From the NCBI GenBank assembly GCA_905197115.1, contig CAJJXN010000065.1, forward strand, positions 1 to 7,978: a stretch of DNA of 7,978 nucleotides, in the 5' to 3' direction. A program made the translations under genes and the position numbers. Shown here piece by piece: positions 1 to 5,920 of this stretch. The stretch is from an uncultured Bacillota bacterium. GTDB taxonomy: Bacteria; Bacillota_I; Bacilli_A; RFN20; CAG-631. Under the pieces are notes generated by a model, which was given only the letters and a program-made list of their open reading frames with translations, made no database searches and was not told the origin of the DNA. Within the stretch, counting starts at the first letter, position 1. Every line of letters starts with the position of its first letter.

Positions 1-16
1 AAAAGTTGCTGATAAA

Positions 17-289
17 TTAAATGTTATCTCTAATATTTAATTTTTGAATCAAATTCATGTAAGAAGTATAACTTGTAGATTTTAAATAAACAAGTAAACC
101 ACGTCTTTTACCTACTAATTTTAAAAGTCCACGTCTAGAATGATGGTCATTCTTGTGTTCTCTTAAATGTTCAGTTAAGTAATTAATTCTTGCAGATAAA
201 ACGGCGATTTGTACTTCAGCTGAACCTGAATCATGTTCATTTTTGCCAAAATCTTTTACAATTTGAGCAACTTGTTCTTTTGTTAACAT
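17..289 (-). CDS. rpsO: 30S ribosomal protein S15
   Basis: Primary 16S rRNA-binding protein of the small-subunit platform; in this family it binds the 16S central domain early in assembly. The 90-residue product matches the usual length of about 89. It carries the family signatures DSGSAEVQIA (residues 20-29) and HKNDHHSRRGLL (45-56), followed by the basic GKRRGLLVYLK block. The start is fixed by a perfect AGGAGG eight bases upstream of the ATG. The gene follows truB and ribF on the same strand, the usual Firmicutes order, where pnp often comes next; only 16 bases lie beyond the stop here, so that cannot be seen. A separate promoter sits in front, so rpsO can be transcribed alone as well as by read-through from ribF. 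The C-terminus (NIRDNI) differs from the common LGLRR-type ending. Identification is secure. Confidence 0.98.
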   Translation of the reverse strand: MLTKEQVAQIVKDFGKNEHDSGSAEVQIAVLSARINYLTEHLREHKNDHHSRRGLLKLVGKRRGLLVYLKSTSYTSYMNLIQKLNIRDNI

Positions 290-297
290 TTGATTTT

Positions 298-303
298 CCT
301 CCT
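298..303 (-). promoter_or_regulatory. Ribosome binding site of rpsO
   Basis: On the minus strand this reads AGGAGG, a full anti-Shine-Dalgarno match, eight bases before the rpsO ATG. It fixes the start codon. Confidence 0.9.
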
Positions 304-304
304 A

Positions 305-367
305 GATATGTTTATTTGGGCACAAACCAAGGACTCAATTGGAGAATTTGAATTCTTCGTAAGTGTC
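305..367 (-). promoter_or_regulatory. rpsO 5' leader with alternative short hairpins
   Basis: The leader between promoter and ribosome binding site contains an AGAAT/ATTCT inverted repeat (343-356). It also contains three short complementary blocks at 339-342, 327-330 and 316-319 (CCAA, TTGG, CCAA on the mRNA), so the middle block can pair with either neighbour but not both. S15 autoregulates through structured leaders in several bacteria, and different lineages use different folds. Assigning that role here is inference; the stems are only four to five base pairs and I do not recognise a specific known motif. Confidence 0.3.
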
Positions 368-373
368 TTTAAC

Positions 374-402
374 ATTATAATATAATTTTATTATATTAGC
401 AA
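374..402 (-). promoter_or_regulatory. Sigma-A-type promoter for rpsO, overlapping the ribF stop
   Basis: On the minus strand there is a TTGCTA -35 box (397-402) and a perfect TATAAT -10 box (374-379), separated by 17 bases, the optimal spacing. The -35 box overlaps the last codons and the stop of ribF. Transcription would begin near 367 and give a leader of roughly 75 bases before the rpsO start. This lets S15 be made independently of the upstream genes. Confidence 0.75.
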
Positions 403-1319
403 CATTTTCTTTTTAACTTATTTGAAATTTTTTTGTCTAACATTTTTTTATCATATTGGAGTTGTAATTGTAATTCTTGAGTGGAATTGAATTTTTGTTC
501 TTCACGATGAAAAGTTTTAAAAATGACTTGCAATTCTTGATCATAAATATCAAAATCAAAATTTAGAATGTGTACTTCAATTTTTTGTTTATTATCATAA
601 TCTGTTGTTGGGTTAATGCCTACATTTATCATGGCTTTATAAACTTTACGAAGATAGATAACATTACCGAAATAAACACCATTTTTTAAATGTATATTTT
701 GATCACTAATTTTTAAATTCGCTGTTTTTGTATTTAATTTTCTGCCTAATTGTTTTCCCTTTATGATCGTTGCAAAAAGCGTATAAGGATAATACATATA
801 TTGATTAGCTAAAGTTATTTTTCCTTCCTTAACTAACTGTTTAAGATAAGAAGAAGATATTTTTTGATGCTTTTTTGTGATATCTGGGATTTCTTTTATT
901 GGTAATTCTTTTTTTAGCATGGATATATCTTTTAAATCACTTCCAAAACGAAAATCCCTGCCACAATAAACTTTTTGAGTATTTATTTTTTTTAATACTT
1001 GATGAATAAAATCGCTTCCTGTTAAGGATAAAATAGGGGATTGAGGTTGAATAATAAAGACAATATCAATTCCTAATTTTTCGAAAGCAAAAAGTTTAAT
1101 TTTTTCACTACTTAACTCGTAACTTTGTTTAAATTGCGTAGTTAATTTTTCACTAAAAGTAAATATTACCGATAAATTCTTGCTTTTTTTAGCATCATGT
1201 ACCATTTTTTTGATTAATTTTTGATGACCTAAATGTACTCCATCAAAAAAGCCGATACTTACATAACACGAATTAATTAAAATTAATTCATCTAAATGAT
1301 TAATTGAATATATTTTCAT
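396..1319 (-). CDS. ribF: Bifunctional riboflavin kinase / FAD synthetase
   Basis: Converts riboflavin to FMN and then FAD in the cytoplasm. The start is the ATG at 1319, giving 307 residues (typical for the family) with GAGG eight bases upstream; an in-frame extension to 1397 lies wholly inside truB and is not used. The N-terminal FAD synthetase (nucleotidyltransferase) domain has GFFDGVHLGH (23-32, the HxGH-type motif), DFRFG (122-126) and ISSS (154-157). The C-terminal flavokinase domain has GRKLNTKTANL (192-202), NVGINPTT (232-239), EVHIL with the expected catalytic Glu (248-252) and HREEQKF (271-277). The flavokinase PTAN motif reads KTAN, so the proline is replaced while Thr and Asn remain. 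The start overlaps the end of truB by 20 bases, suggesting translational coupling. Identification is firm. Confidence 0.95.
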   Translation of the reverse strand: MKIYSINHLDELILINSCYVSIGFFDGVHLGHQKLIKKMVHDAKKSKNLSVIFTFSEKLTTQFKQSYELSSEKIKLFAFEKLGIDIVFIIQPQSPILSLTGSDFIHQVLKKINTQKVYCGRDFRFGSDLKDISMLKKELPIKEIPDITKKHQKISSSYLKQLVKEGKITLANQYMYYPYTLFATIIKGKQLGRKLNTKTANLKISDQNIHLKNGVYFGNVIYLRKVYKAMINVGINPTTDYDNKQKIEVHILNFDFDIYDQELQVIFKTFHREEQKFNSTQELQLQLQYDKKMLDKKISNKLKRKCC

Positions 1320-2163
1320 AATAAAAACCTCGAACACAGCGATAAATAGAAGGTTCTTCTTTTTCATATATTGCGAGTTCTTTTCCTTCTTCATCAAGTA
1401 AGAGAATCATTTCTTCATTTCCTTCATAGGTGATTTTTTTCCCATTTAAAATTTCTTTTTTTAATGCTTTATTCACAATTTTTTGTTTAAAAGGAAGCAT
1501 TTCTTTAATTGAAAATAAATGAACATTTTCTTTTAATTGGGCAAGAGATTGCGCATTTTGTAATAAAAAAGAACCGATTTGAGTGCGAATTAATTCACTT
1601 ACATGTCCAACTGTACCTAACTTTTTTGCGATTTCTTCGCCTAAAGTGCGAATATAAGTTCCTTTTGAGCAAGTGACTGAAATCGTTAATACTGGTTTTT
1701 GATAATCTATAAAATCAATCTTATAAATTTCTATTTCTCTAGCTTTTCTTGCTACTTCTACTTCTTTTCGTGCATACTCATATAGTTTTTTACCATTGAT
1801 TTTGATGGCACTATACATTGGTGGTATTTGCATTTGTTTTCCTAAAAAGTGCGATAACACTTCTTTTAAATAAGAAATGGAGTAGTCATTTACTTCTTTT
1901 TTTTCAATGACTTTTCCTGTTTTATCTCCAGTATTTGTGGCTGTTCCTAAAGTAATGCTTGCTTGATATGTTTTACTTTCTTTTTCTAAATAAGAGAGTA
2001 CTTTGGTTCCTTGATTAATCCCAACAATCATTAGACCTTTGGCAAAGGGATCAAGTGTACCACAATGACCCACTTTTTTTGTTTGAACAATCTTTTTAAT
2101 GACATTACAAACATCTTGACTTGTATAGTCTTCATCTTTATTAATTAAGAGTAAGCCATGCAT
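1300..2163 (-). CDS. truB: tRNA pseudouridine(55) synthase TruB
   Basis: Isomerises U55 in the T-loop of tRNAs to pseudouridine. The 287-residue protein starts at the ATG at 2163, behind an AGAGGGG ribosome binding site; a longer in-frame opening to 2286 runs back into the divergent gene and lacks a binding site. VGHCGTLDPFAKG (31-43) contains the catalytic aspartate, D38 by family knowledge. MYSAIKINGKKLYEYAR (117-132 region) matches the family YSA-K-NGKRLYE block, and KGTYIRTLGEEI (167-178) is the second active-site motif. A C-terminal segment from about 225 matches the position of the PUA-like domain found in longer TruB proteins. It heads the truB-ribF-rpsO block and overlaps ribF by 20 bases. 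Nothing appears truncated or missing. Confidence 0.97.
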   Translation of the reverse strand: MHGLLLINKDEDYTSQDVCNVIKKIVQTKKVGHCGTLDPFAKGLMIVGINQGTKVLSYLEKESKTYQASITLGTATNTGDKTGKVIEKKEVNDYSISYLKEVLSHFLGKQMQIPPMYSAIKINGKKLYEYARKEVEVARKAREIEIYKIDFIDYQKPVLTISVTCSKGTYIRTLGEEIAKKLGTVGHVSELIRTQIGSFLLQNAQSLAQLKENVHLFSIKEMLPFKQKIVNKALKKEILNGKKITYEGNEEMILLLDEEGKELAIYEKEEPSIYRCVRGFYYENIFN

Positions 2164-2168
2164 TTTAT

Positions 2169-2175
2169 CCCCTCT
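2169..2175 (-). promoter_or_regulatory. Ribosome binding site of truB
   Basis: The minus strand reads AGAGGGG about five bases before the ATG at 2163. It decides in favour of this start over the longer frame that runs into the neighbouring divergent gene. Confidence 0.7.
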
Positions 2176-2187
2176 CTTTCCTTTTTT

Positions 2188-2216
2188 ATTATAATCGAAA
2201 AGGTTCGATTTGAAAA
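2188..2216 (-). promoter_or_regulatory. Probable truB promoter
   Basis: A perfect TATAAT -10 box lies on the minus strand at 2188-2193, about 25 bases before the truB ATG. The region 16 to 18 bases further upstream gives only a weak -35 (TTTCAA-like). The leader would be very short. The -35 region coincides with the -35 box of the divergent plus-strand promoter, so the two promoters may compete. Confidence 0.5.
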
Positions 2217-2222
2217 CCTTTT
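2198..2222. repeat. Inverted repeat between divergent truB and ttcA-like promoters
   Basis: Eight-base perfect arms, AAAAGGTT (2198-2205) and AACCTTTT (2215-2222), surround a nine-base spacer. The repeat sits between the two divergent -10 boxes and covers the shared -35 region. It could be an operator. It could also be a leftover terminator, since the plus strand continues with T residues, but no plus-strand gene precedes it within the window. Confidence 0.45.
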
Positions 2223-2237
2223 TATCTATGCTATAAT
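2210..2237 (+). promoter_or_regulatory. Sigma-A-type promoter for the ttcA-like gene
   Basis: TTGAAA (2210-2215) and TATAAT (2232-2237) are separated by 16 bases. The -10 box is preceded by TGC, an extended -10 element. The ATG lies 21 bases after the -10 box, behind a GAGGTGG ribosome binding site at 2248-2254. Confidence 0.7.
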
Positions 2238-2258
2238 GATAAATTGTGAGGTGGTTAT

Positions 2259-3125
2259 ATGTCGCTTCGTAAAGTTTTAGGTGCATTACGTCAAGCAGAT
2301 GAAGATTTTCGCTTAATTGAAGATGGTGATCGCATTGCGGTTGGAATATCAGGAGGAAAAGATTCTATTGTTTTGCTATATGCTTTATCGATTTATCAAC
2401 GTTTCGCAAATAAAAATTTTGAAATTGTAGGTATTCATATTGATTTAGGATTTGGCAACATGGATTTTCAGCCAACTGCTGATTTTTGTAAAGATCATCA
2501 GATTTCTTATGTAGAATATCCAAGTGATGTCTATGAAATTTTAAAACAAAATCTTCGAAAGAATGGGATGCTTGAATGCTCCATTTGCTCACGCATGAAA
2601 AAGGCAACTGTAATTAAAGCAGCGAAAGAAAATCAATGCAATAAGGTAGCTTTTGCTCATCATGTTGATGATGCAATCGAGACATTATTTTTAAATATGA
2701 TTTATGGAGGTAGAATTGCTACTTTTGATCCTAAAATGAAATTAACAAAAACGGATATGATTTTTATTCGTCCTTTCATATATGCAAGAGAAAAAGATAT
2801 TTTAAGAGCAGCTAAAAAAGAAGAACTCCCTATCGTTATTTCGACTTGTCCTAATGATAAGTACACAAAACGAGAAGATATTAAAAATATGTTACAAAAC
2901 ATTTATAAAGAGTATCCAAGTGCCTATGATAATTTTAAATTAATGTTATCGAATACCGAAAAATTAAAAGTGTTTAATAAAAATAATGAAGTAAATGATT
3001 TATTAATGGAATATTATGATTTATTTGATCAAGCTTTTCCATTTTATTCTTTTGAATTACCACAAGAAGAAACTTTAACAATTTTAAAAAAATGTATTCT
3101 TGAAAAACAACCTTACAAAAAATAG
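2259..3125 (+). CDS. ttcA: TtcA-like PP-loop ATPase, tRNA 2-thiolation candidate
   Basis: Member of the PP-loop (N-type ATP pyrophosphatase) tRNA-modifying family, 288 residues. The PP-loop SGGKDS is at residues 31-36. CSICSR (C107, C110) and AHHVDDAIETLFLNMIYGG (133-151) match the TtcA pattern, and a further Cys follows at 197 (ISTCPND) after an IRPF-YAREKDI segment. In characterised TtcA, two CxxC cysteines and one distal cysteine hold a [4Fe-4S] cluster that delivers sulfur to C32 of tRNA; the three here are placed comparably. TilS (lysidine synthetase) shares the PP-loop but lacks this CxxC/FLNM-YGG arrangement. The actual tRNA target in this organism is inference. The start is supported by GAGGTGG and a good promoter. 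The gene stands alone, divergent from truB, and its stop lies inside its terminator. Confidence 0.8.
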   Translation: MSLRKVLGALRQADEDFRLIEDGDRIAVGISGGKDSIVLLYALSIYQRFANKNFEIVGIHIDLGFGNMDFQPTADFCKDHQISYVEYPSDVYEILKQNLRKNGMLECSICSRMKKATVIKAAKENQCNKVAFAHHVDDAIETLFLNMIYGGRIATFDPKMKLTKTDMIFIRPFIYAREKDILRAAKKEELPIVISTCPNDKYTKREDIKNMLQNIYKEYPSAYDNFKLMLSNTEKLKVFNKNNEVNDLLMEYYDLFDQAFPFYSFELPQEETLTILKKCILEKQPYKK

Positions 3126-3144
3126 GATTTACCCTATTTTTTTT
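3117..3144 (+). terminator. Intrinsic terminator of the ttcA-like gene
   Basis: Ten-base arms AAAAAATAGG (3117-3126) and CCTATTTTTT (3133-3142) flank a six-base loop and end in a T run to 3144. The TAG stop (3123-3125) is inside the left arm. Confidence 0.8.
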
Positions 3145-3227
3145 CCTTTTTAAACATTGACCCAAAAAATAAAATTTAAATCACATATGATGAGTTGTAG
3201 TTGATTTCTATGAAAGTAGGTGAATCG

Positions 3228-3686
3228 ATGAACAACGGAAACTATACAAACCTTTGTGGTGCATGCTGTCCAACCGTAAACTTAAATTTGTCTCAAAATA
3301 TGGATGTATTAGAACCTTGCGATATCGTAACTTATACCGCAACGGTAGTGAATAATGATCCACTTGTAACAAATGCAATGTTTAAAGACATTTTACCCGC
3401 ACCATTAGTATTTATTCCTGGAACAGTCTACATCAATGGAGTGAATTATCCAACATTAAATCCTGAAAGTGGATTTCCAATTTCATTTGTAGCCTTAGGT
3501 AATACGATTACCATTACTTATATGGCAAGAGCATATGGTGATAGTTGTTGTTGTGTGAAGACAACAAACTGTCAGTGCTGTCGTACATTTAGAAAAGTAT
3601 GCAACAGAGCACAAATTTGTTTTGTACAATGCTGCTGCCGTAAAACAGTTAATTCCAATGTTTTAGGAGTACAAGTAGAGTATTAG
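3228..3686 (+). CDS. Cysteine-rich DUF11-domain protein, unknown function
   Basis: A 152-residue protein with one domain of the DUF11 / bacterial conserved repeat type (about residues 16-103). Recognisable parts are VTYTATVVNN, FKDILPAPLVFIPGTVYING and LGNTITITYMARA, a beta-sandwich pattern usually found in secreted or surface proteins. There is no signal peptide, transmembrane segment or sorting motif. Fifteen cysteines (about 10%) cluster at the N-terminus (10, 13, 14), at C31, and in the tail (107-109, 115, 117, 118, 125, 131, 135-137), giving CCC and CxCC runs. I chose the ATG at 3228 behind AGGTGA; in-frame starts at 3201 (TTG) and 3210 have no convincing binding site. It is a single-gene unit with terminators on both sides. 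Cys-rich, leaderless proteins of this sort may form disulfide- or metal-linked assemblies such as spore coats, but that is speculation. Function not established. Confidence 0.85.
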   Translation: MNNGNYTNLCGACCPTVNLNLSQNMDVLEPCDIVTYTATVVNNDPLVTNAMFKDILPAPLVFIPGTVYINGVNYPTLNPESGFPISFVALGNTITITYMARAYGDSCCCVKTTNCQCCRTFRKVCNRAQICFVQCCCRKTVNSNVLGVQVEY

Positions 3687-3705
3687 ACCTTGTTTACTAC
3701 AAAAT

Positions 3706-3732
3706 AAAAAGTGACGTAATGTCACTTTTTTT
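3706..3732 (+). terminator. Intrinsic terminator of the cysteine-rich DUF11 gene
   Basis: AAAAAGTGAC (3706-3715) pairs with GTCACTTTTT (3721-3730) around a five-base loop, followed by further T residues. It lies 20 bases past the TAG stop. Confidence 0.9.
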
Positions 3733-3749
3733 ATCAATCTAATCTTAAT

Positions 3750-3776
3750 AAAAAAGACACTCGTTTAAAGAGTGTC
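3750..3776 (-). terminator. Intrinsic terminator of the zinc-ribbon membrane protein gene
   Basis: GACACTC (3756-3762) and GAGTGTC (3770-3776) form a seven-base stem with a seven-base loop. On the minus strand it is followed by six T residues (A run 3750-3755). It lies just after the stop of the gene at 3784-5094. Together with the adjacent plus-strand terminator it insulates two converging genes. Confidence 0.85.
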
Positions 3777-3783
3777 AAAAATT

Positions 3784-5094
3784 TTAGTTAAATGCATTGT
3801 TCTTTTTTTCAAAAGGAATCAATGGTGAAACAAATAAAAGGATGCCTGTAATGATTAAACATACAAATGGTAAAATGGCTCCTACACCAATTCTATAGAA
3901 TAATTCAAATTCTTTTTTTAGAATTTCACATAAATATGCTAGACCATCACTAGTTGTTTCACAAGAAAAAATGGCAAGCACACACATGGCGATGGATAAT
4001 ACAATTGTTGGGATAGCAACTGACCAATTTAGACCTTTACTTTCTTTTTTGAAAGAAAATAATTGATATAAGATTGTAAATAAAACAAACATTAAAGCAA
4101 TACTTAAAAAGGCACCTAAAATGTGAAGAGTCATAGCAATACCTACATTATCTAAAGCATAGCCATATGCAAGGGTAGGTAAGGCATTGGCTTTTATCGT
4201 TTCAGTCACTAGTTCTTTGTAAACATCATCAGAAGAACTTTCTACCATTACATTTATATCAATAATGCTATAAGGACTAATTAAAAAAGCACATCCAACA
4301 ATAAAAAATATAAGTGCTACTCCACTTGTAATACTTTTGGTAATGATTTGTTTTTTATTTAATTCATTATCTTGAATTTTCATCATTAATTGAATAACAA
4401 ATGAACTAATGATTAATATAAATGACATAACGAGATAGATAATGCTATAAATAGATAAACTAAATCCTGCATAGTTATCTCCATTATGTTCAGAAAATGG
4501 GAAATTGCGAATATAAACAAAAAATCCGATAAATATACTTAAAGATGCAATGGCACAAGGCATTAAATTAAATTTCCTTTTCGCTAAAAAAGAAAGGATG
4601 AACATGGTAATCGCATAAATTGATATTCCAATGATTGCAATAAAAACTAAAATCGATAAAACTAACCCTGTGTAATGAGAAGTTAGCATACTTCCTTCCA
4701 ATAATATTTTACCCTCATTTAAGAAGTCATAAAAAAAGTAGAAGATAGATTTAGATTCGTTCATGGTTATTCCATCACTTAAAGGAATTTTAATGGTGAA
4801 AATTGGAAGCATAATAAATAAAAGAGATAAGAGAACAACTCCAAATAAAAGTGACATCGAAACGAGATCTAACTTTCTTCTTTTTTCGTTTGCATGTGAA
4901 GGATGAATAACTGTTTCGGCTTTTTCACTTTCATTTAATTTTTTTCCACATTTTAAGCAATAAATTGCTTCTGAATTATCAATTTCGTTATGGCAATGTG
5001 GACAAACTTTTTTTTCGCTTAGTTTATTGCCGCATTTCGCGCAAAAACAAGCATTATCTTGGTTTTCAAAACTACAATGTAAACATTTTTTCAT
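3784..5094 (-). CDS. Zinc-ribbon multi-pass membrane protein, unknown function
   Basis: A 436-residue protein. Two zinc ribbons open it: C4-x2-C7 with C18-x2-C21, and C31-x2-C34 with C46-x2-C49. A charged linker (about 55-76) leads to roughly eight hydrophobic segments, near 80-102, 142-166, 173-195, 213-238, 257-280, 318-345, 357-377 and 401-425. Between segments 1 and 2 and between 5 and 6 are polar loops of about 40 residues. The ATG at 5094 follows AGAGGGGG; an in-frame opening up to 5244 is AT-rich leader and a neighbouring terminator, so it is not part of the gene. The protein is clearly paralogous to the truncated gene at 6301-7392 (shared SKSIFYFF, IYIRNF, MFIL, AILPFVC-type blocks). 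No transport or enzymatic motif was recognised; zinc ribbon plus membrane domain proteins are common in low-GC bacteria and mostly uncharacterised. Confidence 0.88.
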   Translation of the reverse strand: MKKCLHCSFENQDNACFCAKCGNKLSEKKVCPHCHNEIDNSEAIYCLKCGKKLNESEKAETVIHPSHANEKRRKLDLVSMSLLFGVVLLSLLFIMLPIFTIKIPLSDGITMNESKSIFYFFYDFLNEGKILLEGSMLTSHYTGLVLSILVFIAIIGISIYAITMFILSFLAKRKFNLMPCAIASLSIFIGFFVYIRNFPFSEHNGDNYAGFSLSIYSIIYLVMSFILIISSFVIQLMMKIQDNELNKKQIITKSITSGVALIFFIVGCAFLISPYSIIDINVMVESSSDDVYKELVTETIKANALPTLAYGYALDNVGIAMTLHILGAFLSIALMFVLFTILYQLFSFKKESKGLNWSVAIPTIVLSIAMCVLAIFSCETTSDGLAYLCEILKKEFELFYRIGVGAILPFVCLIITGILLFVSPLIPFEKKNNAFN

Positions 5095-5099
5095 AAGTA

Positions 5100-5107
5100 C
5101 CCCCTCT
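5100..5107 (-). promoter_or_regulatory. Ribosome binding site of the zinc-ribbon membrane protein
   Basis: The minus strand reads AGAGGGGG about five bases before the ATG at 5094. It places the start exactly at the first zinc ribbon (MKKCLHC) and excludes the longer frame. Confidence 0.75.
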
Positions 5108-5134
5108 TGAATTGTTGAATAATTCATATTCATT

Positions 5135-5195
5135 ATCACATAAAAATAAATGATAAGAAATATTTTTTGTTTAAAATAATTTATACTTATGTGAT
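5135..5195. repeat. Spaced 9-bp inverted repeat upstream of the membrane protein gene
   Basis: ATCACATAA (5135-5143) and TTATGTGAT (5187-5195) are perfect inverted copies 43 bases apart. On its own strand each copy runs into an AT-rich -10-like element: TGTGATAAT on the minus strand (box 5132-5137, a candidate promoter for the gene at 3784-5094) and TATAAT on the plus strand (5195-5200). No good -35 box accompanies either. It may be a pair of regulator sites, or chance in AT-rich DNA. Confidence 0.35.
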
Positions 5196-5217
5196 ATAAT
5201 AAATAATTTTTAAAATT

Positions 5218-5241
5218 AAAAAAACATCTTTTACAAGATGT
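5218..5241 (-). terminator. Intrinsic terminator downstream of the lipoprotein gene
   Basis: ACATCTT (5224-5230) and AAGATGT (5235-5241) form a seven-base stem with a four-base loop. On the minus strand it is followed by a T run (A residues 5218-5224). It lies about 95 bases past the lipoprotein stop and separates that gene from the membrane protein gene. Confidence 0.75.
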
Positions 5242-5290
5242 CAAAAAATTGAGAAATTTTTTAATAAATAGATAGAAAGCATTTTTATTA

Positions 5291-5322
5291 ATTCAATAAT
5301 AGCTAATGTCATTTTATTGAAT
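5291..5322. repeat. AT-rich inverted repeat after the lipoprotein gene
   Basis: ATTCAATAA (5291-5299) and TTATTGAAT (5314-5322) are perfect nine-base arms around a 14-base spacer, just past the lipoprotein stop at 5336. There is no convincing T run, so it is not a clear terminator; it may be a 3' stabilising hairpin or chance. Confidence 0.35.
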
Positions 5323-5335
5323 AAATAGCAATAAT

Positions 5336-5920
5336 TTACCTTCTAAAATCATAGGAATATAAAGCAGATAGTTTAATGTTTTTATATTCTTTATTTTCAC
5401 TTTCAATAGGAAATGTCACATCTTCTTTTTTATAAGCACCATATAGTTCTTGATATATGTCGAGATTGTTAATATTTTCATATGAACCATCTCGATTAAT
5501 AACATAGTGAATATGCTTTCCTATAAGACTAATTTTACTATTATCATCTTTTGGAAAAATGCCCATTTGTCCATTAGAACCAGGAATAATTGCATTCGTT
5601 AGTTTTACTGCAATATACTCAGCTGTATCAACTAAGATATGATCAATTTTTTGATAATCATTTGTTGTATAATAGACTTCCAAAGAATCTCCTACTATAA
5701 GTTTGGAAATAACTTTTTTAGGGTTGTTTTTATCATACAAGTGGAAACCGTTTATTTCTAAGTTTTCGCTAAAAACTATCGTTACTTGATTTTCATAATT
5801 TGCATTTACAAATAATTTTTTCATTGGTAGTTTATTATTAAATGATTTATTGCATGATGTTAAAAAAATTGAAAAAATAATTAAAAAAGTGGGAAATTTT
5901 CGTTTGTTTTTATTTTTCAT
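5336..5920 (-). CDS. Small putative lipoprotein, unknown function
   Basis: A 194-residue protein with a lipoprotein signal peptide: a basic n-region (MKNKNKRK), a hydrophobic stretch FPTFLIIFSIFL and a lipobox LTSC with the lipidated cysteine at 23. The mature part (about 172 residues) would be anchored to the outer face of the membrane. It is rich in Asn, Lys and beta-branched residues, has no further cysteine or transmembrane segment, and shows no motif I recognise. Short segments such as VTIVFSENLEINGFHLYDKN suggest beta structure. The start is supported by GAGGT five bases upstream of the ATG. The gene sits alone between two paralogous membrane protein genes on the same strand, with terminators on both sides, so co-transcription is not expected. 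A functional link with those membrane proteins is possible but unproven. Confidence 0.82.
   Translation of the reverse strand: MKNKNKRKFPTFLIIFSIFLTSCNKSFNNKLPMKKLFVNANYENQVTIVFSENLEINGFHLYDKNNPKKVISKLIVGDSLEVYYTTNDYQKIDHILVDTAEYIAVKLTNAIIPGSNGQMGIFPKDDNSKISLIGKHIHYVINRDGSYENINNLDIYQELYGAYKKEDVTFPIESENKEYKNIKLSALYSYDFRR

Noticed and set aside
1320..1397. In-frame upstream extension of ribF
   Set aside because: It lies wholly within truB, shows no family similarity, and the ATG at 1319 has a well-spaced GAGG and begins the normal RibF N-terminus.
2164..2286. In-frame upstream extension of truB
   Set aside because: It crosses the divergent promoters and the start of the ttcA-like gene, has no binding site, and gives a length beyond the family norm; the ATG at 2163 has AGAGGGG.
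2365..3165. Minus-strand open frames of 63-80 codons opposite the ttcA-like gene
   Set aside because: They are antisense shadows of a strongly recognisable coding sequence and contain no family motifs or ribosome binding sites.
3157..3191. Vegetative or sporulation-type promoter for the DUF11 gene (TTGACC with TATGAT, or CATATGAT as a sigma-E/K-like box)
   Set aside because: The TTGACC to TATGAT spacing is about 23 bases, too long, and no matching -35 element accompanies the CATATGAT box, so neither can be supported.
5095..5244. 50-codon N-terminal extension of the zinc-ribbon membrane protein
   Set aside because: It translates AT-rich leader and part of the upstream terminator hairpin; the AGAGGGGG-preceded ATG at 5094 starts exactly at the zinc ribbon.
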